From NCBI GenBank assembly GCA_965246925.1, contig OZ251994.1, forward strand, positions 1,550,001 through 1,614,000: 64,000 bases of DNA, in the 5' to 3' direction. This stretch comes from JANPPS01 sp965246925. Lineage in GTDB: Bacteria > Pseudomonadota > Alphaproteobacteria > Acetobacterales > Acetobacteraceae. Under the pieces are notes generated by a model. The model saw only the letters and a list, made by a program, of their open reading frames with translations, was not told where the DNA came from and searched no databases. Positions 26,859 through 35,631 of the stretch are shown piece after piece; within the stretch, counting starts at the first letter, position 1, and every line of letters starts with the position of its first letter. Made by a program: the position numbers and the translations under genes.

Positions 26859-28379
26859 ATGGACGGGGAGGCGCCGGTCCTAGACACAAGGCACGAAGAC
26901 ACGCCGTTGCGGGACGCAGTGCTCTCGGGGCGGTTCTTCGGCCCGGGGCAGCAGGCCACCAGCGAGCGTCTGGCCACGCTGATCGCCGGAGAAGCGACGG
27001 CGTTCGCCTGGTTCGGCGCCCCCGCCGCCGCCATGCTACTTCAGGACCCGCACGCCCTCCGCGCCGCGATCGACCGTGACATCACCGCGATCGATGACCT
27101 CATCGCCGCCCAACTCGACGCCATCCTCCACGCGCCCCGGCTGACGCAGCTCGAGGGACGGTGGCGCGGCCTGCACTGGCTGCTCTACAGCATCGACCCC
27201 AGTGCCCGCATCCGGCTCCGCATCCTCAACCTGGGCTGGGCCGAGCTATGCCGCGACCTCGACCGCGCCGTCGAGTTCGATCAGAGCAACCTGTTCCGCC
27301 GCATCTATGAAGACGAGTTCGGCATGCCCGGCGGGGAGCCGTTCGGCCTGCTGATCGTGGACCGCGAAGTGCAGCACCGCCCCGGACCCGGCGGTGACGA
27401 CGTCTCCGCCATCGCGCAATTGGCCGGCGTCGCGGCGGCGGCGTTCGTGCCGATGGTGTTCAACGCGGCCCCGGCGTTGCTGGAGGTGGACGGGTTCGCC
27501 GACCTCGCCAACACCGCCGCCCCCGCCGCGCCGATGCGGGCACCCTCCCACGCCCGCTGGCGCTCGCTCGCGTCCCGCGAAGACATGCGCTTCGTCTGCG
27601 TGACGCTGCCCCGCGTGCTGGCCCGCCCGCCCTGGCGGGACGACCCGGCGCGCCATGACGGCTTCCGCTACGCCGAATACGCCCCGGATGCGGAGTGCCG
27701 GGTCTGGATGGGCGCCGGGTATGCCTTCGCCAGCTGCGTCGCCCGCGCCTACGCCGACCACGCCTGGCCCGCCGACGTCCGCGGCACCGAGCAGGACCGG
27801 GAGGGCGGTGGCGTCGTGCCGCACCTCCCCTTGGAACCCTTCACCACCGACCCCGGCCGCACCTGGGTCCGCCCCTCGCTCGACCTCGTGCTCACCGATG
27901 CGCAGGAGCGGGAACTGGTGGAGGCCGGGCTCATGCCCCTCTGCGCCCTGCCGTTCAGCGAGGAGGCGGCCTTCAGCGCCGTCCGCAGCCTCCAGGACCC
28001 GGCCCGCCGCACGTCCGACGTCGCCAATGCCAACGCCCGCATCTCGTCGCAGATCAACTCCATGCTCTGCGTCAGCCGGTTTGCTCATTATATCAAGGTG
28101 ATGGGCCGCGACATGGTGGGATCGATGTCCACCGCCGACGAGATCGAGCGCAAGCTGCAGGCCTGGCTCATGCGCTACGTCAACAGCAACGTGGTCGCCG
28201 GACGGGACGGGCGCGCCCGCCATCCGCTAAAATCCGGACGCGTTTCGGTGGCCGAACGCCCGGGCCGCCCCGGCGTGTACGGGTGCGTCATCCACCTCCA
28301 GCCCCACTTTCAGCTGGACGACCTCTCCGCCACCTTCCGCCTCGTCACCGACATCGCCGCCCCGGGGCAAGGCGCATGA
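26859..28379 (+). CDS. Second TssC-family sheath protein (TssC40-like)
   Basis: The 506-residue product is a TssC paralogue: LEGRWRGLHWLLYSIDPSAR, AVEFDQSNLFRRIYEDEFGM, GGEPFGLLIVDREV, FVCVTLPRVLARPP, SRFAHYIKVMGRDMVGSM and VYGCVIHLQPHFQLDDLS. It has an extra N-terminal segment of about 70 residues (SERLATLIAGEATAFAWFG) and many substitutions relative to TssC. Alphaproteobacterial T6SS loci such as the Agrobacterium imp operon also carry two TssC proteins. It may form a distinct end of the sheath, such as a baseplate-proximal ring; this is inference. The upstream gap of 10 bases contains only a weak ribosome-binding site. Confidence 0.88.
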   Translation: MDGEAPVLDTRHEDTPLRDAVLSGRFFGPGQQATSERLATLIAGEATAFAWFGAPAAAMLLQDPHALRAAIDRDITAIDDLIAAQLDAILHAPRLTQLEGRWRGLHWLLYSIDPSARIRLRILNLGWAELCRDLDRAVEFDQSNLFRRIYEDEFGMPGGEPFGLLIVDREVQHRPGPGGDDVSAIAQLAGVAAAAFVPMVFNAAPALLEVDGFADLANTAAPAAPMRAPSHARWRSLASREDMRFVCVTLPRVLARPPWRDDPARHDGFRYAEYAPDAECRVWMGAGYAFASCVARAYADHAWPADVRGTEQDREGGGVVPHLPLEPFTTDPGRTWVRPSLDLVLTDAQERELVEAGLMPLCALPFSEEAAFSAVRSLQDPARRTSDVANANARISSQINSMLCVSRFAHYIKVMGRDMVGSMSTADEIERKLQAWLMRYVNSNVVAGRDGRARHPLKSGRVSVAERPGRPGVYGCVIHLQPHFQLDDLSATFRLVTDIAAPGQGA

Positions 28380-28397
28380 TCCACCAAGGAGACGACC

Positions 28398-29210
28398 ATG
28401 AGTGACGTCAAGGAAACCGCCGGCAGCCTGTTCCACGCCGGCCGGCTCACCGATGCGGTCGCCGCCGCCGGCGCCGCGCTCAAGGCCGCCCCCACCGACC
28501 TCGGCGCCCGCGTGCTGCTGGCCGAACTGCTGCTGTTCACCGGCAATGTCGAGCGGGCGGACGTGATCCTGGACGCCGCCGCCGACATGGCGCCGGACGC
28601 CGCGGTGGTGATCGCCGAGTTCCGCCAGCTGCTCCGCGCCGAACTCGCCCGGCGGCAGCTGTTCCGGGACGGGCGCGTGCCGGAGTTCCTGGGTGATCCG
28701 CCGCCCGCCTGCGCCGCGACGCTGGCCGCGCTGGTCGCCCTGCGCGCCGGGGACCCGGCGTCCGCCGCCACGAGCGCCGCCACCGCCGAAGCCGCCCGCC
28801 CGCGCACTCCCGGACAGCATGACGGCAAAGCGTTCGACGATTTCCGGGACGTGGACGACCTCTGCTGCGGCCACCTCGAAGTCCTCACCACCACCGGCAA
28901 GTATTTCTGGATCCCGACGGACCGGATCGAAAGCATCGACTTCCATCCGCCCAAGCGCCCGCGTGACCTATACTGGCGCCGCGCCAGCATGGTGGTGCAG
29001 CAGGGCCCGGACGGCGACGTCTATATCCCCGCACTCTATGCCAACGAAGACCCCACCCTGTCCGAGCCGCTGCGACTGGGCCGGGAGACGGATTGGCACG
29101 GCGAGGCCCTCGTCCGCGGCGCCGGCCAGCGCATCTTTCTCCTGGGCGATGACGCCCTCACCATCATGGAACTGACCTCGCTGGAGTTCGCGGGCGTCCA
29201 TCCGGCATGA
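28398..29210 (+). CDS. tagJ: T6SS accessory protein TagJ (ImpE family)
   Basis: A 270-residue ImpE/TagJ protein. The N-terminal half is TPR-like (AGRLTDAVAAAGAALKAAPT, RVLLAELLLFTGNVERADVI). The C-terminal half has FDDFRDVDDLCCGHLEVLTT, GKYFWIPTDRIESIDFHPPK and RDLYWRRASMVVQQGPDGDV, which define the family. TagJ binds TssB in systems such as Pseudomonas H1-T6SS and may modulate sheath disassembly. The start ATG at 28398 has AAGGAGACGACC just upstream. The stop overlaps the tssE start by 4 bases. Presence of TagJ usually goes with T6SS classes that also have TssA and ClpV, which are not in this window. Confidence 0.9.
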   Translation: MSDVKETAGSLFHAGRLTDAVAAAGAALKAAPTDLGARVLLAELLLFTGNVERADVILDAAADMAPDAAVVIAEFRQLLRAELARRQLFRDGRVPEFLGDPPPACAATLAALVALRAGDPASAATSAATAEAARPRTPGQHDGKAFDDFRDVDDLCCGHLEVLTTTGKYFWIPTDRIESIDFHPPKRPRDLYWRRASMVVQQGPDGDVYIPALYANEDPTLSEPLRLGRETDWHGEALVRGAGQRIFLLGDDALTIMELTSLEFAGVHPA

Positions 29211-29710
29211 GCGGACGCCTCCGCCGCCCGCCACCCCGGGCGCAACTTCCGCTGCTGGACCGCCTGATCGATAACGAGCCCGAGCGCGCGCAGGACCTGC
29301 CGATGTCCGCCGCCGAGGCCATGGCCGCGCTCCGCGCCTCCGTTCGCCGCGACCTCGAGATGCTGCTCAACTCCCGCCGGCGCTTCCACTCCTGGCCCGC
29401 CGGCTACACGGAACTCGCCCAATCCCCGCTCGGCTACGGCATCCCCGACTGCACCGCCGGCAGCTTCAACGAGCAAAAGGAGCGGGAGGCGCTGCGCGAA
29501 GAAATCGAAAACACCATCCGGCGATTCGAGCCCCGCTTCGCCACCGTCAAAGTCATCCTCGCCGACACGGACCAGAAGCTCGGCGGCACCCTCCGCCTCC
29601 GGGTCGAGGCGCTGATGCACGCCGAGCCCGCCCCCGAGAACGTCTCGTTCGACACCATGGTGGACGCCATGACCGCCGGCGTCGTGGTCCAGACGCTGGA
29701 GCGGGACTGA
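29207..29710 (+). CDS. tssE: T6SS baseplate protein TssE (gp25-like)
   Basis: The 167-residue product is a gp25-type baseplate protein. It has an N-terminal PLLDRLIDNEPE, the helix ALRASVRRDLEMLLNSRRRF, then SPLGYGIPDC, IENTIRRFEPRFATVKVILA and LRLRVEALMHAEP. In phage T4 and T6SS the conserved acidic/arginine core of this fold nucleates sheath assembly. Its start overlaps the tagJ stop (ATGA) and its TGA overlaps the tssF start by one base, so the run tagJ-tssE-tssF is fully coupled. Length is normal. Confidence 0.93.
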   Translation: MSGRLRRPPPRAQLPLLDRLIDNEPERAQDLPMSAAEAMAALRASVRRDLEMLLNSRRRFHSWPAGYTELAQSPLGYGIPDCTAGSFNEQKEREALREEIENTIRRFEPRFATVKVILADTDQKLGGTLRLRVEALMHAEPAPENVSFDTMVDAMTAGVVVQTLERD

Positions 29711-31551
29711 TGTCCGACAACCTGCTGCCGTTTTATAACCGGGAGCTGAACGCCCTCCGCACCCTGGCCGCCGAGTTCGCCGACGCCAACCCCAAGATCG
29801 CCGGGCGCCTCCGCCTCACGGCCGATGCCGTCGATGACCCGCACGTCGCCCGCCTGCTGGAGGGCGTGGCCTTCCTCGGCGCCCGCGTGCAGCACCGCCT
29901 GGACGATGATTTCCCCGAACTCACGGACGCGCTGCTCAGCACGCTGTATCCGCACTACCTGGCGCCCGTGCCGTCCTGCGCCATCGCCCAGTTCAACCCC
30001 ATGCCGGATCAGCAGGGGCCCGTCCGCGTCAAGACCGGGCGCGCCATGGATACCGAGCCGGTGCGCGGCAATCCCTGCACCTACCGCACGACCAGCCCCG
30101 TCACCATCTGGCCCGTCGTGATCGAGGCCGCGCGCCTCTCCGGCCTGCCGCTCGCCGCACCCAACAATCCCCAGGCCGTCGCCACGGACGGCAGCCGGGC
30201 CGTCAGCGTGCTGCGCCTCACGCTCCGCTGCACGGCGCCCGGCATGACGCTCACGACGCTCGGGCTCGACCAGCTGCGCATCTTTCTCCGCGCCGCCCCA
30301 AACGTATCGTTACCCCTCTATGAGCTGCTCTGCGCCCACGTGCTGTCGGTCGCACTCTCGGACGGGCCGAATGACCCGGCGCCCACCATCCTGCCCGCAA
30401 CCTGCATCAGCCCAACCGGCTTCTCCCCAGACGAGGCCCTGCTGCCCTGGCCCGCCCGCAGCTTCACCGGCTTCCGCCTGCTCACGGAATACTTCGCCTT
30501 CTCGGAAAAATTCCGCTTCATCGACCTGAACGCCCTCGACGCCAAAACCCTGGTCGACGCCGGCACTACGATGGACGTGTTCATCTACCTCGGACGCAGT
30601 GTCCCGGAACTCGAGCGCACGATCGACGCCACCAGCTTCGCCCTCGGCTGCACGCCCATCGTGAACCTGTTCCCGCGTGAGACGGAACCGGTGAAGCTCG
30701 ATCACCTCGCCACCGAATACCGCCTCGAACCAAACAGCCGCCACTCCGGCGCGCTCGAAATCTGGAGCGTGGAAAGCGTGCGGGAGGGTAAGCCGGACGG
30801 TCAAACCCGGCCCTGGGCGCCGTTCTACCGCACCACACCGGGCCTCGGGGAAAAGGCCGGCGAGACCCCGATCGGCTTCTATAGCATCACGCGCCGCGGC
30901 TGCCCCACGCTACCCGGTAGCGACGTGATCTTGGGGCCCTACGAGCCGGATTTCGTGCCGGACCGGGACGCATCGACCGTGCTGTCCGTCAACACGCTCT
31001 GCACCAACCGTGACCTGCCGTCCGACCTGCCCTTCGGCGGCGGCCACCCCAGGCTGTCCTTGCTGGAGGGCGGCAACACCATGGGCCCGGTCTTTTGCCT
31101 CACGGCCCCCACCCCCACCCTACGCCCACCGGTGCGCGAGCCTGGGTTCTGGCGGCTCGTGTCCCACCTCTCGCTCGGCCACCTCTCGGTCGTCGGCGGG
31201 GAGGAGGGGGCGGTCGCGCTGAAAGAAGTCCTGCGTCTATATGACCTCCGCCAGACCGCGGAAACGCAGGCCGCGATCGAGGGACTGCTCGGCGTCTCCT
31301 CCCGCCCCGGTACCGCCCGCGTGCCCGGCGGACGCGCCGGCGCGTTCTGCCGCGGGCTGGATGTCACGCTCGAGTTCGATGCCCGCGCCTGGCAGGGCGG
31401 CGGACTGTTCCTGCTGGCCTCCGTGCTGGACCGGTTCCTGGCGCTACATGCCACCGTCAACGCCTTCGTCCGCACCAGCTGCGTACTCCGCGGCCGCCCC
31501 GGCCGCGTCGCCTCCTGGCCCGCCCGTGCCGGGGCACGGCCCCTTCTTTGA
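29710..31551 (+). CDS. tssF: T6SS baseplate wedge protein TssF (VasA)
   Basis: A 613-residue TssF. The N-terminus LLPFYNRELNALRTLAAEFA and FLGARVQHRLDDDFPELTDA are the strongest signatures, followed by LLSTLYPHYLAPVPSCAI and, later, INLFPRETEPV-like sequence (IVNLFPRETEPVKLD). TssF with TssG forms the T6SS wedge around the hub. The protein ends in RVASWPARAGARPLL, a normal TssF end, and its stop lies in the first unit of a 24-bp tandem repeat (31535-31654). The start shares one base with the tssE stop. The frame is intact throughout. Confidence 0.94.
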   Translation: MSDNLLPFYNRELNALRTLAAEFADANPKIAGRLRLTADAVDDPHVARLLEGVAFLGARVQHRLDDDFPELTDALLSTLYPHYLAPVPSCAIAQFNPMPDQQGPVRVKTGRAMDTEPVRGNPCTYRTTSPVTIWPVVIEAARLSGLPLAAPNNPQAVATDGSRAVSVLRLTLRCTAPGMTLTTLGLDQLRIFLRAAPNVSLPLYELLCAHVLSVALSDGPNDPAPTILPATCISPTGFSPDEALLPWPARSFTGFRLLTEYFAFSEKFRFIDLNALDAKTLVDAGTTMDVFIYLGRSVPELERTIDATSFALGCTPIVNLFPRETEPVKLDHLATEYRLEPNSRHSGALEIWSVESVREGKPDGQTRPWAPFYRTTPGLGEKAGETPIGFYSITRRGCPTLPGSDVILGPYEPDFVPDRDASTVLSVNTLCTNRDLPSDLPFGGGHPRLSLLEGGNTMGPVFCLTAPTPTLRPPVREPGFWRLVSHLSLGHLSVVGGEEGAVALKEVLRLYDLRQTAETQAAIEGLLGVSSRPGTARVPGGRAGAFCRGLDVTLEFDARAWQGGGLFLLASVLDRFLALHATVNAFVRTSCVLRGRPGRVASWPARAGARPLL

Positions 31552-31654
31552 ACAGCCGCACGGCCCCTTCTTTGAACAGCCGCACGGCCCCTTCTTTGAA
31601 CAGCCGCACGGCCCCTTCTTTGAACAGCCGCACGGCCGCTTCTTCGAAAATGCC
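31535..31654 (+). repeat. 24-bp tandem repeat at the tssF-tssG junction
   Basis: Four perfect copies of a 24-bp unit (CACGGCCCCTTCTTTGAACA + GCCG) at 31535-31630 and a fifth, degenerate copy to 31654. The unit contains the tssF stop codon, so the tssF frame stops in unit 1. In the tssG frame the units read without a stop as PHGPFFEQ octapeptides. Confidence 0.95.
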
Positions 31655-31669
31655 CGCGGGGCCCCTGTT

Positions 31670-32650
31670 GTGACCCCCCTCGCCCGCCTGCGGAAGGAGC
31701 CGCGGCGCTTCGGCTTCGACGCCGCCATCCGCCTGCTGCAGCATGAGGCCAGGAGCCGGGACCCCGCCGGCGTGCTGCGCTTCCGCTCGGTCCCAAGCCT
31801 CGCCCAGCCGTCGGCCGACGTCACCATCGTGACCGTGGGACCGCTCCCCGCGGTCACCACCTCCATCATGGGCATGACCGGCGCGACCGGCGTGCTGCCG
31901 CGCGGCTATTCCGAGGTGCTGGGCGCCACGCTCCGCAACCGTTCCCGCGCCCTGCATGACTTCATGGACATGCTGTCGCACCGCATGGTCGGCCACTTCG
32001 CCGCCGCCGGCAGTAAATATCGCCTGCACCGCTCCATGGACCTGCTGCGCTACGGCCCGGCACCCGCCAAGGACCCGGTCACCGGCGTGCTGCTGGCGCT
32101 CACGGGCTATGCCACCGGCGGCATGGCGGACCGGCTGGAGGCCGGCACCGACCCCCTGCTGCACTACGCCGGGTTCTTCGCCACCCGCCCCCGCTCGGCC
32201 GACCGGCTCGAGGCGCTGGTGTCCGACTGGTGCGGCCGCCCGGTGCAGGTCGAGCAATTCGCCGGCGCCTGGCTCAACATCCCGCCCGACCAGCGCAGCA
32301 GCCTCGCCCGCGGCCGCCAGCCCGGCCAATTCGGCCAGCTCGGCATCAACGCCGCCATCGGCATCCGCGCCTGGGACGCCCAGGCTGGAATCGTGCTGCA
32401 CATCGGCCCCCTGACCCTCCGCGCCTTCGAATCCCTCCTACCCGGCCGCCCGGAGTTCGTCCGCCTCATGTCCCTCGTCCGCGCGTTCCTGGGCCTAGAG
32501 ACGAATTTCGCGATCAACCCCATCCTAGCCGCCGCCGAAATCCCCGCCCCCGACCTGAAGGGCAACGCCCAACTCGGCTGGAACACCTGGATGCCCACTC
32601 AAACCCGCCGCACCCGCGATGGCCACGAAGCGGTATTCACCGGCAACTGA
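31670..32650 (+). CDS. tssG: T6SS baseplate wedge protein TssG (VasB)
   Basis: From GTG 31670 the product is 326 residues and starts TPLARLRKEPRRFGFDAAIR after the initiator, the standard beginning of TssG. LHDFMDMLSHRMVGHFAAAG, YAGFFATRPRSADRLEALVS and IGIRAWDAQAGIVLHIGPLT are further family signatures. The frame is also open upstream through the 24-bp repeats; a GTG at 31526 would overlap tssF by 26 bases and add about 48 residues, including four PHGPFFEQ repeats. I prefer the short form because it matches family length, but no good Shine-Dalgarno precedes either start. It is the last T6SS gene here; the next gene is convergent, 3 bases away. Confidence 0.88.
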   Translation: MTPLARLRKEPRRFGFDAAIRLLQHEARSRDPAGVLRFRSVPSLAQPSADVTIVTVGPLPAVTTSIMGMTGATGVLPRGYSEVLGATLRNRSRALHDFMDMLSHRMVGHFAAAGSKYRLHRSMDLLRYGPAPAKDPVTGVLLALTGYATGGMADRLEAGTDPLLHYAGFFATRPRSADRLEALVSDWCGRPVQVEQFAGAWLNIPPDQRSSLARGRQPGQFGQLGINAAIGIRAWDAQAGIVLHIGPLTLRAFESLLPGRPEFVRLMSLVRAFLGLETNFAINPILAAAEIPAPDLKGNAQLGWNTWMPTQTRRTRDGHEAVFTGN

Positions 32651-32653
32651 CGC

Positions 32654-33307
32654 CTAAGAAGCGAGGCGGTAAGACCGGCCCAGCAGGGAAGGACCCGCGA
32701 GCACGCCGCGTCCCCGCCGGATGAGCGCGTCCAGTCCCAAGCTCTGCCCAGCGTGGTCCAAGATAAAGAACGTCAGCGTGCCAATCAGGAAAATATACTC
32801 CCAAGGCCACTCCGCATCCACCCGATACAGCCCGATCCACAAATTCAAAGTGAACGCGATCCCCACCAGCCCGGCAAGGCGGACCCCGAAGCCCAACATC
32901 AACGCCGCGCCCATGCACGTCTCGGCCAGGAACACCGCGGGGTCCAGCAAACCGATATTCGCCAGGAACACATCCTTGGTGAGCGCCGCATGCCAGGCGA
33001 ACGCCGAGTGTTCGGTAATCTGCGTCGTCCAATACTGGAACGCCCCCGCCACCGGCAGCGGCAACTTCCAGAGCGACCCCTGCAGCCACATCGTGCCGAT
33101 CAGCGTCCGCAGCAGCCAAATCACCGCATGCCGCCCGGTGCGCTGCGCCGGGTCCGCTGCCCAGTTCCGCACGGCAATCACGACACACCCCGCCAGCAGC
33201 GCGGCATACAGCAGCACCAAGAAGTACTTCGGCCAGCCGATCGCGTCATGGTCCGGCGTGTCGCCGATCAGGAAATGCAGGCTGTCGAGGAAGGGGTTGG
33301 TCCGCAT
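32654..33307 (-). CDS. DoxX-like integral membrane protein
   Basis: The 217-residue protein has about five hydrophobic segments: YFLVLLYAALLAGCVVIAV, AVIWLLRTLIGTMWLQGSLW, GLLDPAVFLAETCMGAALML, FGVRLAGLVGIAFTLNLWIG and WEYIFLIGTLTFFIL. The pattern, with RTLIGTMWLQGSLWKLP, resembles the DoxX/DoxD (thiosulfate-quinone oxidoreductase small subunit-like) family. No enzyme partner is adjacent, so function is unassigned. It converges on tssG and is divergent from the MMPL exporter at 33370, with which it may share a 62-base control region. Start ATG at 33307. Confidence 0.6.
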   Translation of the reverse strand: MRTNPFLDSLHFLIGDTPDHDAIGWPKYFLVLLYAALLAGCVVIAVRNWAADPAQRTGRHAVIWLLRTLIGTMWLQGSLWKLPLPVAGAFQYWTTQITEHSAFAWHAALTKDVFLANIGLLDPAVFLAETCMGAALMLGFGVRLAGLVGIAFTLNLWIGLYRVDAEWPWEYIFLIGTLTFFILDHAGQSLGLDALIRRGRGVLAGPSLLGRSYRLAS

Positions 33308-33369
33308 CGCTGGGCTCCACCGGATGTGCGCCCTATTCAGGCGGAGTGGCTTCGGGGTTACAAGGGCGC

Positions 33370-35631
33370 ATGTTCACCCGCGGCCAGACTGCCACGACCG
33401 GGACGGTGCTGCTGGCCCTCCTAGCCTCCGCCCTGCTGCTCGCCGCAGCGCTACGGCTGGTGCCGATCCGCACGGATATGGCCGAGTTCCTGCCCGAGGG
33501 CCGTACCCCGGCCGCTCGGCTCATGCTGGACGAGCTCCGCCACGGTGCAGCGGGGGGCGTGCTGCTGATCGGGATCGAGGGCGCGCCCATCCCCGCCCTG
33601 GCGCAGACCGCCACCGCCATGGCCGCGCGCCTATCCGCCACCGGGCTGTTCCGCATCGTGGCCGGGGGCGAGGCGGCGTTGCCGTCCGAAACCGAACAGC
33701 AGGCCCTGTTCAGCCGCCGCTACCTGCTGACCGACACGCAGCTGGACGAGGCGTCCCTGCACGACGGAATGGTGAACCTGCTGCGGGCGCTGCGCAGCGC
33801 CGCCTCCCCGGCCGTGTCGCGCTATGGGTTTGCCGACCCGACGAGCGCCTACCTCACCCTGCTGCGCTCCTGGTCCGCGGCCTCCAGCGTACGTCCACTG
33901 GACGGCGCCTGGTTTGACCCGGCGCGCGACCGGGCCCTGCTGGTCGCCACCACGGACGCCGGCCCGCTCGACGCACCCGCCCAGGCGGCGGCACAGGCGG
34001 CGATCCAGGACGCGTTCCAGGCCACCGCCCCGCCGGGTGCCCGCCTGCTGCTGAGCGGCCCGCCGGTTTTCGCGTCCGCGTCGGCGGCGGCCATCAAGCG
34101 GGATGTGGAGCTGGTGTCGTCCGCCTCAGCCCTCCTGGTGCTGGGGCTGCTGGCCTGGCGGTTCCGCTCGTTGCTGGTGCTGGCGGCGATCGGGGTACCG
34201 CTCCTACTGGGCCTGGCGGCGGCGGTGCTGGTGACCGGTGCGGCGTTCCACGGCCTGCACGGCGCGGCGCTGGGCCTGGGCGCGGCCATGGCCGGCGTCG
34301 CCGTCGACTACCCGGTGCTGCTGATCGGCCACCGCAAGCGAAGCGAGCCTGCGCCGGCCACCCGGGCGCGCATCGGCCCCGCGTTCATCCTCGCCGTGCT
34401 GACGGCGGTGCTGGGGCTGGGCGGCATGGTGCTGTCGGGCCTACCGGGGCTGATGCAGCTCGGCGTCTTCTCCGCCACCGCGCTGGCGGCCACCGCGGCC
34501 GCGACCTGGTTCGTGCTGCCGCGCCTGGTGGTCGCGGCCGACCTGGCCCCGGTCGCGGCGGGGGAGGCGTGGCTGCCGCGGATCGAGCGGGCGCGGCGCC
34601 GCCGAGCATGGGGTATTCCGCCGGCCGCCGCGCTGCTCGCCGCCGGGCTGTGGCACGGCGTGCGGTGGGAGACGGATCTGGCGGCGCTGAGCCCGGTGCC
34701 GGAGGCGGCGCGGACGCTCGACACGGAACTCCGCACCGCGCTCGGCGCGGCCGACGCCGGGCAGCTGCTGATGGTCGAGGGGCCGGACGCCGAAACGGTG
34801 CTGCAGCGTCAAGAAGCGCTTCCGCTGGCCGGCCTGCAAGCCGAATACGCGGCGGCGCTGATCCCGAGCATCGCGCGGCAGGAAGCCCGCCGCGCGGCGC
34901 TTCCCTCGGTTGCCGAGCTGGCCCCGCGCCTGGCCGCCGCCATGCAGGGCCTGCCGTTCCGCCCGGATGCGTTCCAGCCCATGCTGGACACCATCGCCGC
35001 CAGCCCCAGCCCGCTCCGCCCGGAATATTTGGACGGCACCGCGCTCGGCGCCCGGCTCACGCCGCTGCTGTCCCGCGCCGGGTCCGGCTGGCGCGGCCCC
35101 GTGCTGTTCCGCGGCGCCCCGGATGGCCGGGCGCTGAGCGGGCCGGGCGCCACCTTCGTCGATATCCGGGCCGAGCTGGGCGCGATCCTGGCCGCCTATA
35201 GCTCCGGCGCCTGGCGCTGGCTCGCGGTCTGCGCGGCGCTCGCCGGCGGAGTGCTGGCCTTTGGCTTGGACCGGCAACGCATCCCCCGCGTGACCGGCCC
35301 GGTGCTGGCCGCGGTCCTGCTCACGGCGGCGGTGCTGACGCTGTCGGGGGCGCGGCTATCGCTCGTGCATATCGTCGCGCTACAGTTGGTGGCCGGCGTG
35401 GGGTTCGACTACGCGCTGTTCTTCTCCCGTCCGCAGCTTGACGATGAGGAGCGCGCGCGCACGTTACGAACGTTGGGGACCTGTAACGCCATGACCATTC
35501 TCACCTTCGGCGCGCTGGCGTGCTGCACCACGCCGTTCCTGCACGATATCGGCCTGACCGTCGCGGTGGGCGCCGCCCTGGCGATGGCGGCGTCGTTCCT
35601 GTTTGCGGGCCCCGTGCCGGCCCGCGCATGA
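33370..35631 (+). CDS. MMPL-family (RND-like) exporter of a polyene-type gene cluster
   Basis: The 753-residue protein has an N-terminal transmembrane helix (VLLALLASALLLAAALRL), a periplasmic domain, a block of membrane helices around residues 240-410 (SALLVLGLLAWRFRSLLVLA, AMAGVAVDYPVLLIGHRKR) and a second domain and membrane block ending near 753 (VAGVGFDYALFFSRP). The repeated GVxxDYxxL/F motifs are the MMPL/RND proton-relay signature. Its 4-base overlap with a ketosynthase and the following CLF, dehydratase and reductase genes match aryl-polyene clusters, where this protein exports the lipid-linked product. ATG 33370 (AAGGG close upstream) was preferred to GTG 33346. Confidence 0.82.
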   Translation: MFTRGQTATTGTVLLALLASALLLAAALRLVPIRTDMAEFLPEGRTPAARLMLDELRHGAAGGVLLIGIEGAPIPALAQTATAMAARLSATGLFRIVAGGEAALPSETEQQALFSRRYLLTDTQLDEASLHDGMVNLLRALRSAASPAVSRYGFADPTSAYLTLLRSWSAASSVRPLDGAWFDPARDRALLVATTDAGPLDAPAQAAAQAAIQDAFQATAPPGARLLLSGPPVFASASAAAIKRDVELVSSASALLVLGLLAWRFRSLLVLAAIGVPLLLGLAAAVLVTGAAFHGLHGAALGLGAAMAGVAVDYPVLLIGHRKRSEPAPATRARIGPAFILAVLTAVLGLGGMVLSGLPGLMQLGVFSATALAATAAATWFVLPRLVVAADLAPVAAGEAWLPRIERARRRRAWGIPPAAALLAAGLWHGVRWETDLAALSPVPEAARTLDTELRTALGAADAGQLLMVEGPDAETVLQRQEALPLAGLQAEYAAALIPSIARQEARRAALPSVAELAPRLAAAMQGLPFRPDAFQPMLDTIAASPSPLRPEYLDGTALGARLTPLLSRAGSGWRGPVLFRGAPDGRALSGPGATFVDIRAELGAILAAYSSGAWRWLAVCAALAGGVLAFGLDRQRIPRVTGPVLAAVLLTAAVLTLSGARLSLVHIVALQLVAGVGFDYALFFSRPQLDDEERARTLRTLGTCNAMTILTFGALACCTTPFLHDIGLTVAVGAALAMAASFLFAGPVPARA

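Noticed and set aside
24698..27034. 778-codon minus-strand open frame opposite the CHAT end, tssB and tssC
   Set aside because: It lies antisense to unmistakable T6SS genes, and its residues (runs of GGG, LGQ, AVH) are typical shadow translation.
31535..31654. Short CRISPR-like array
   Set aside because: The units are directly tandem without spacers and lie in coding frames.
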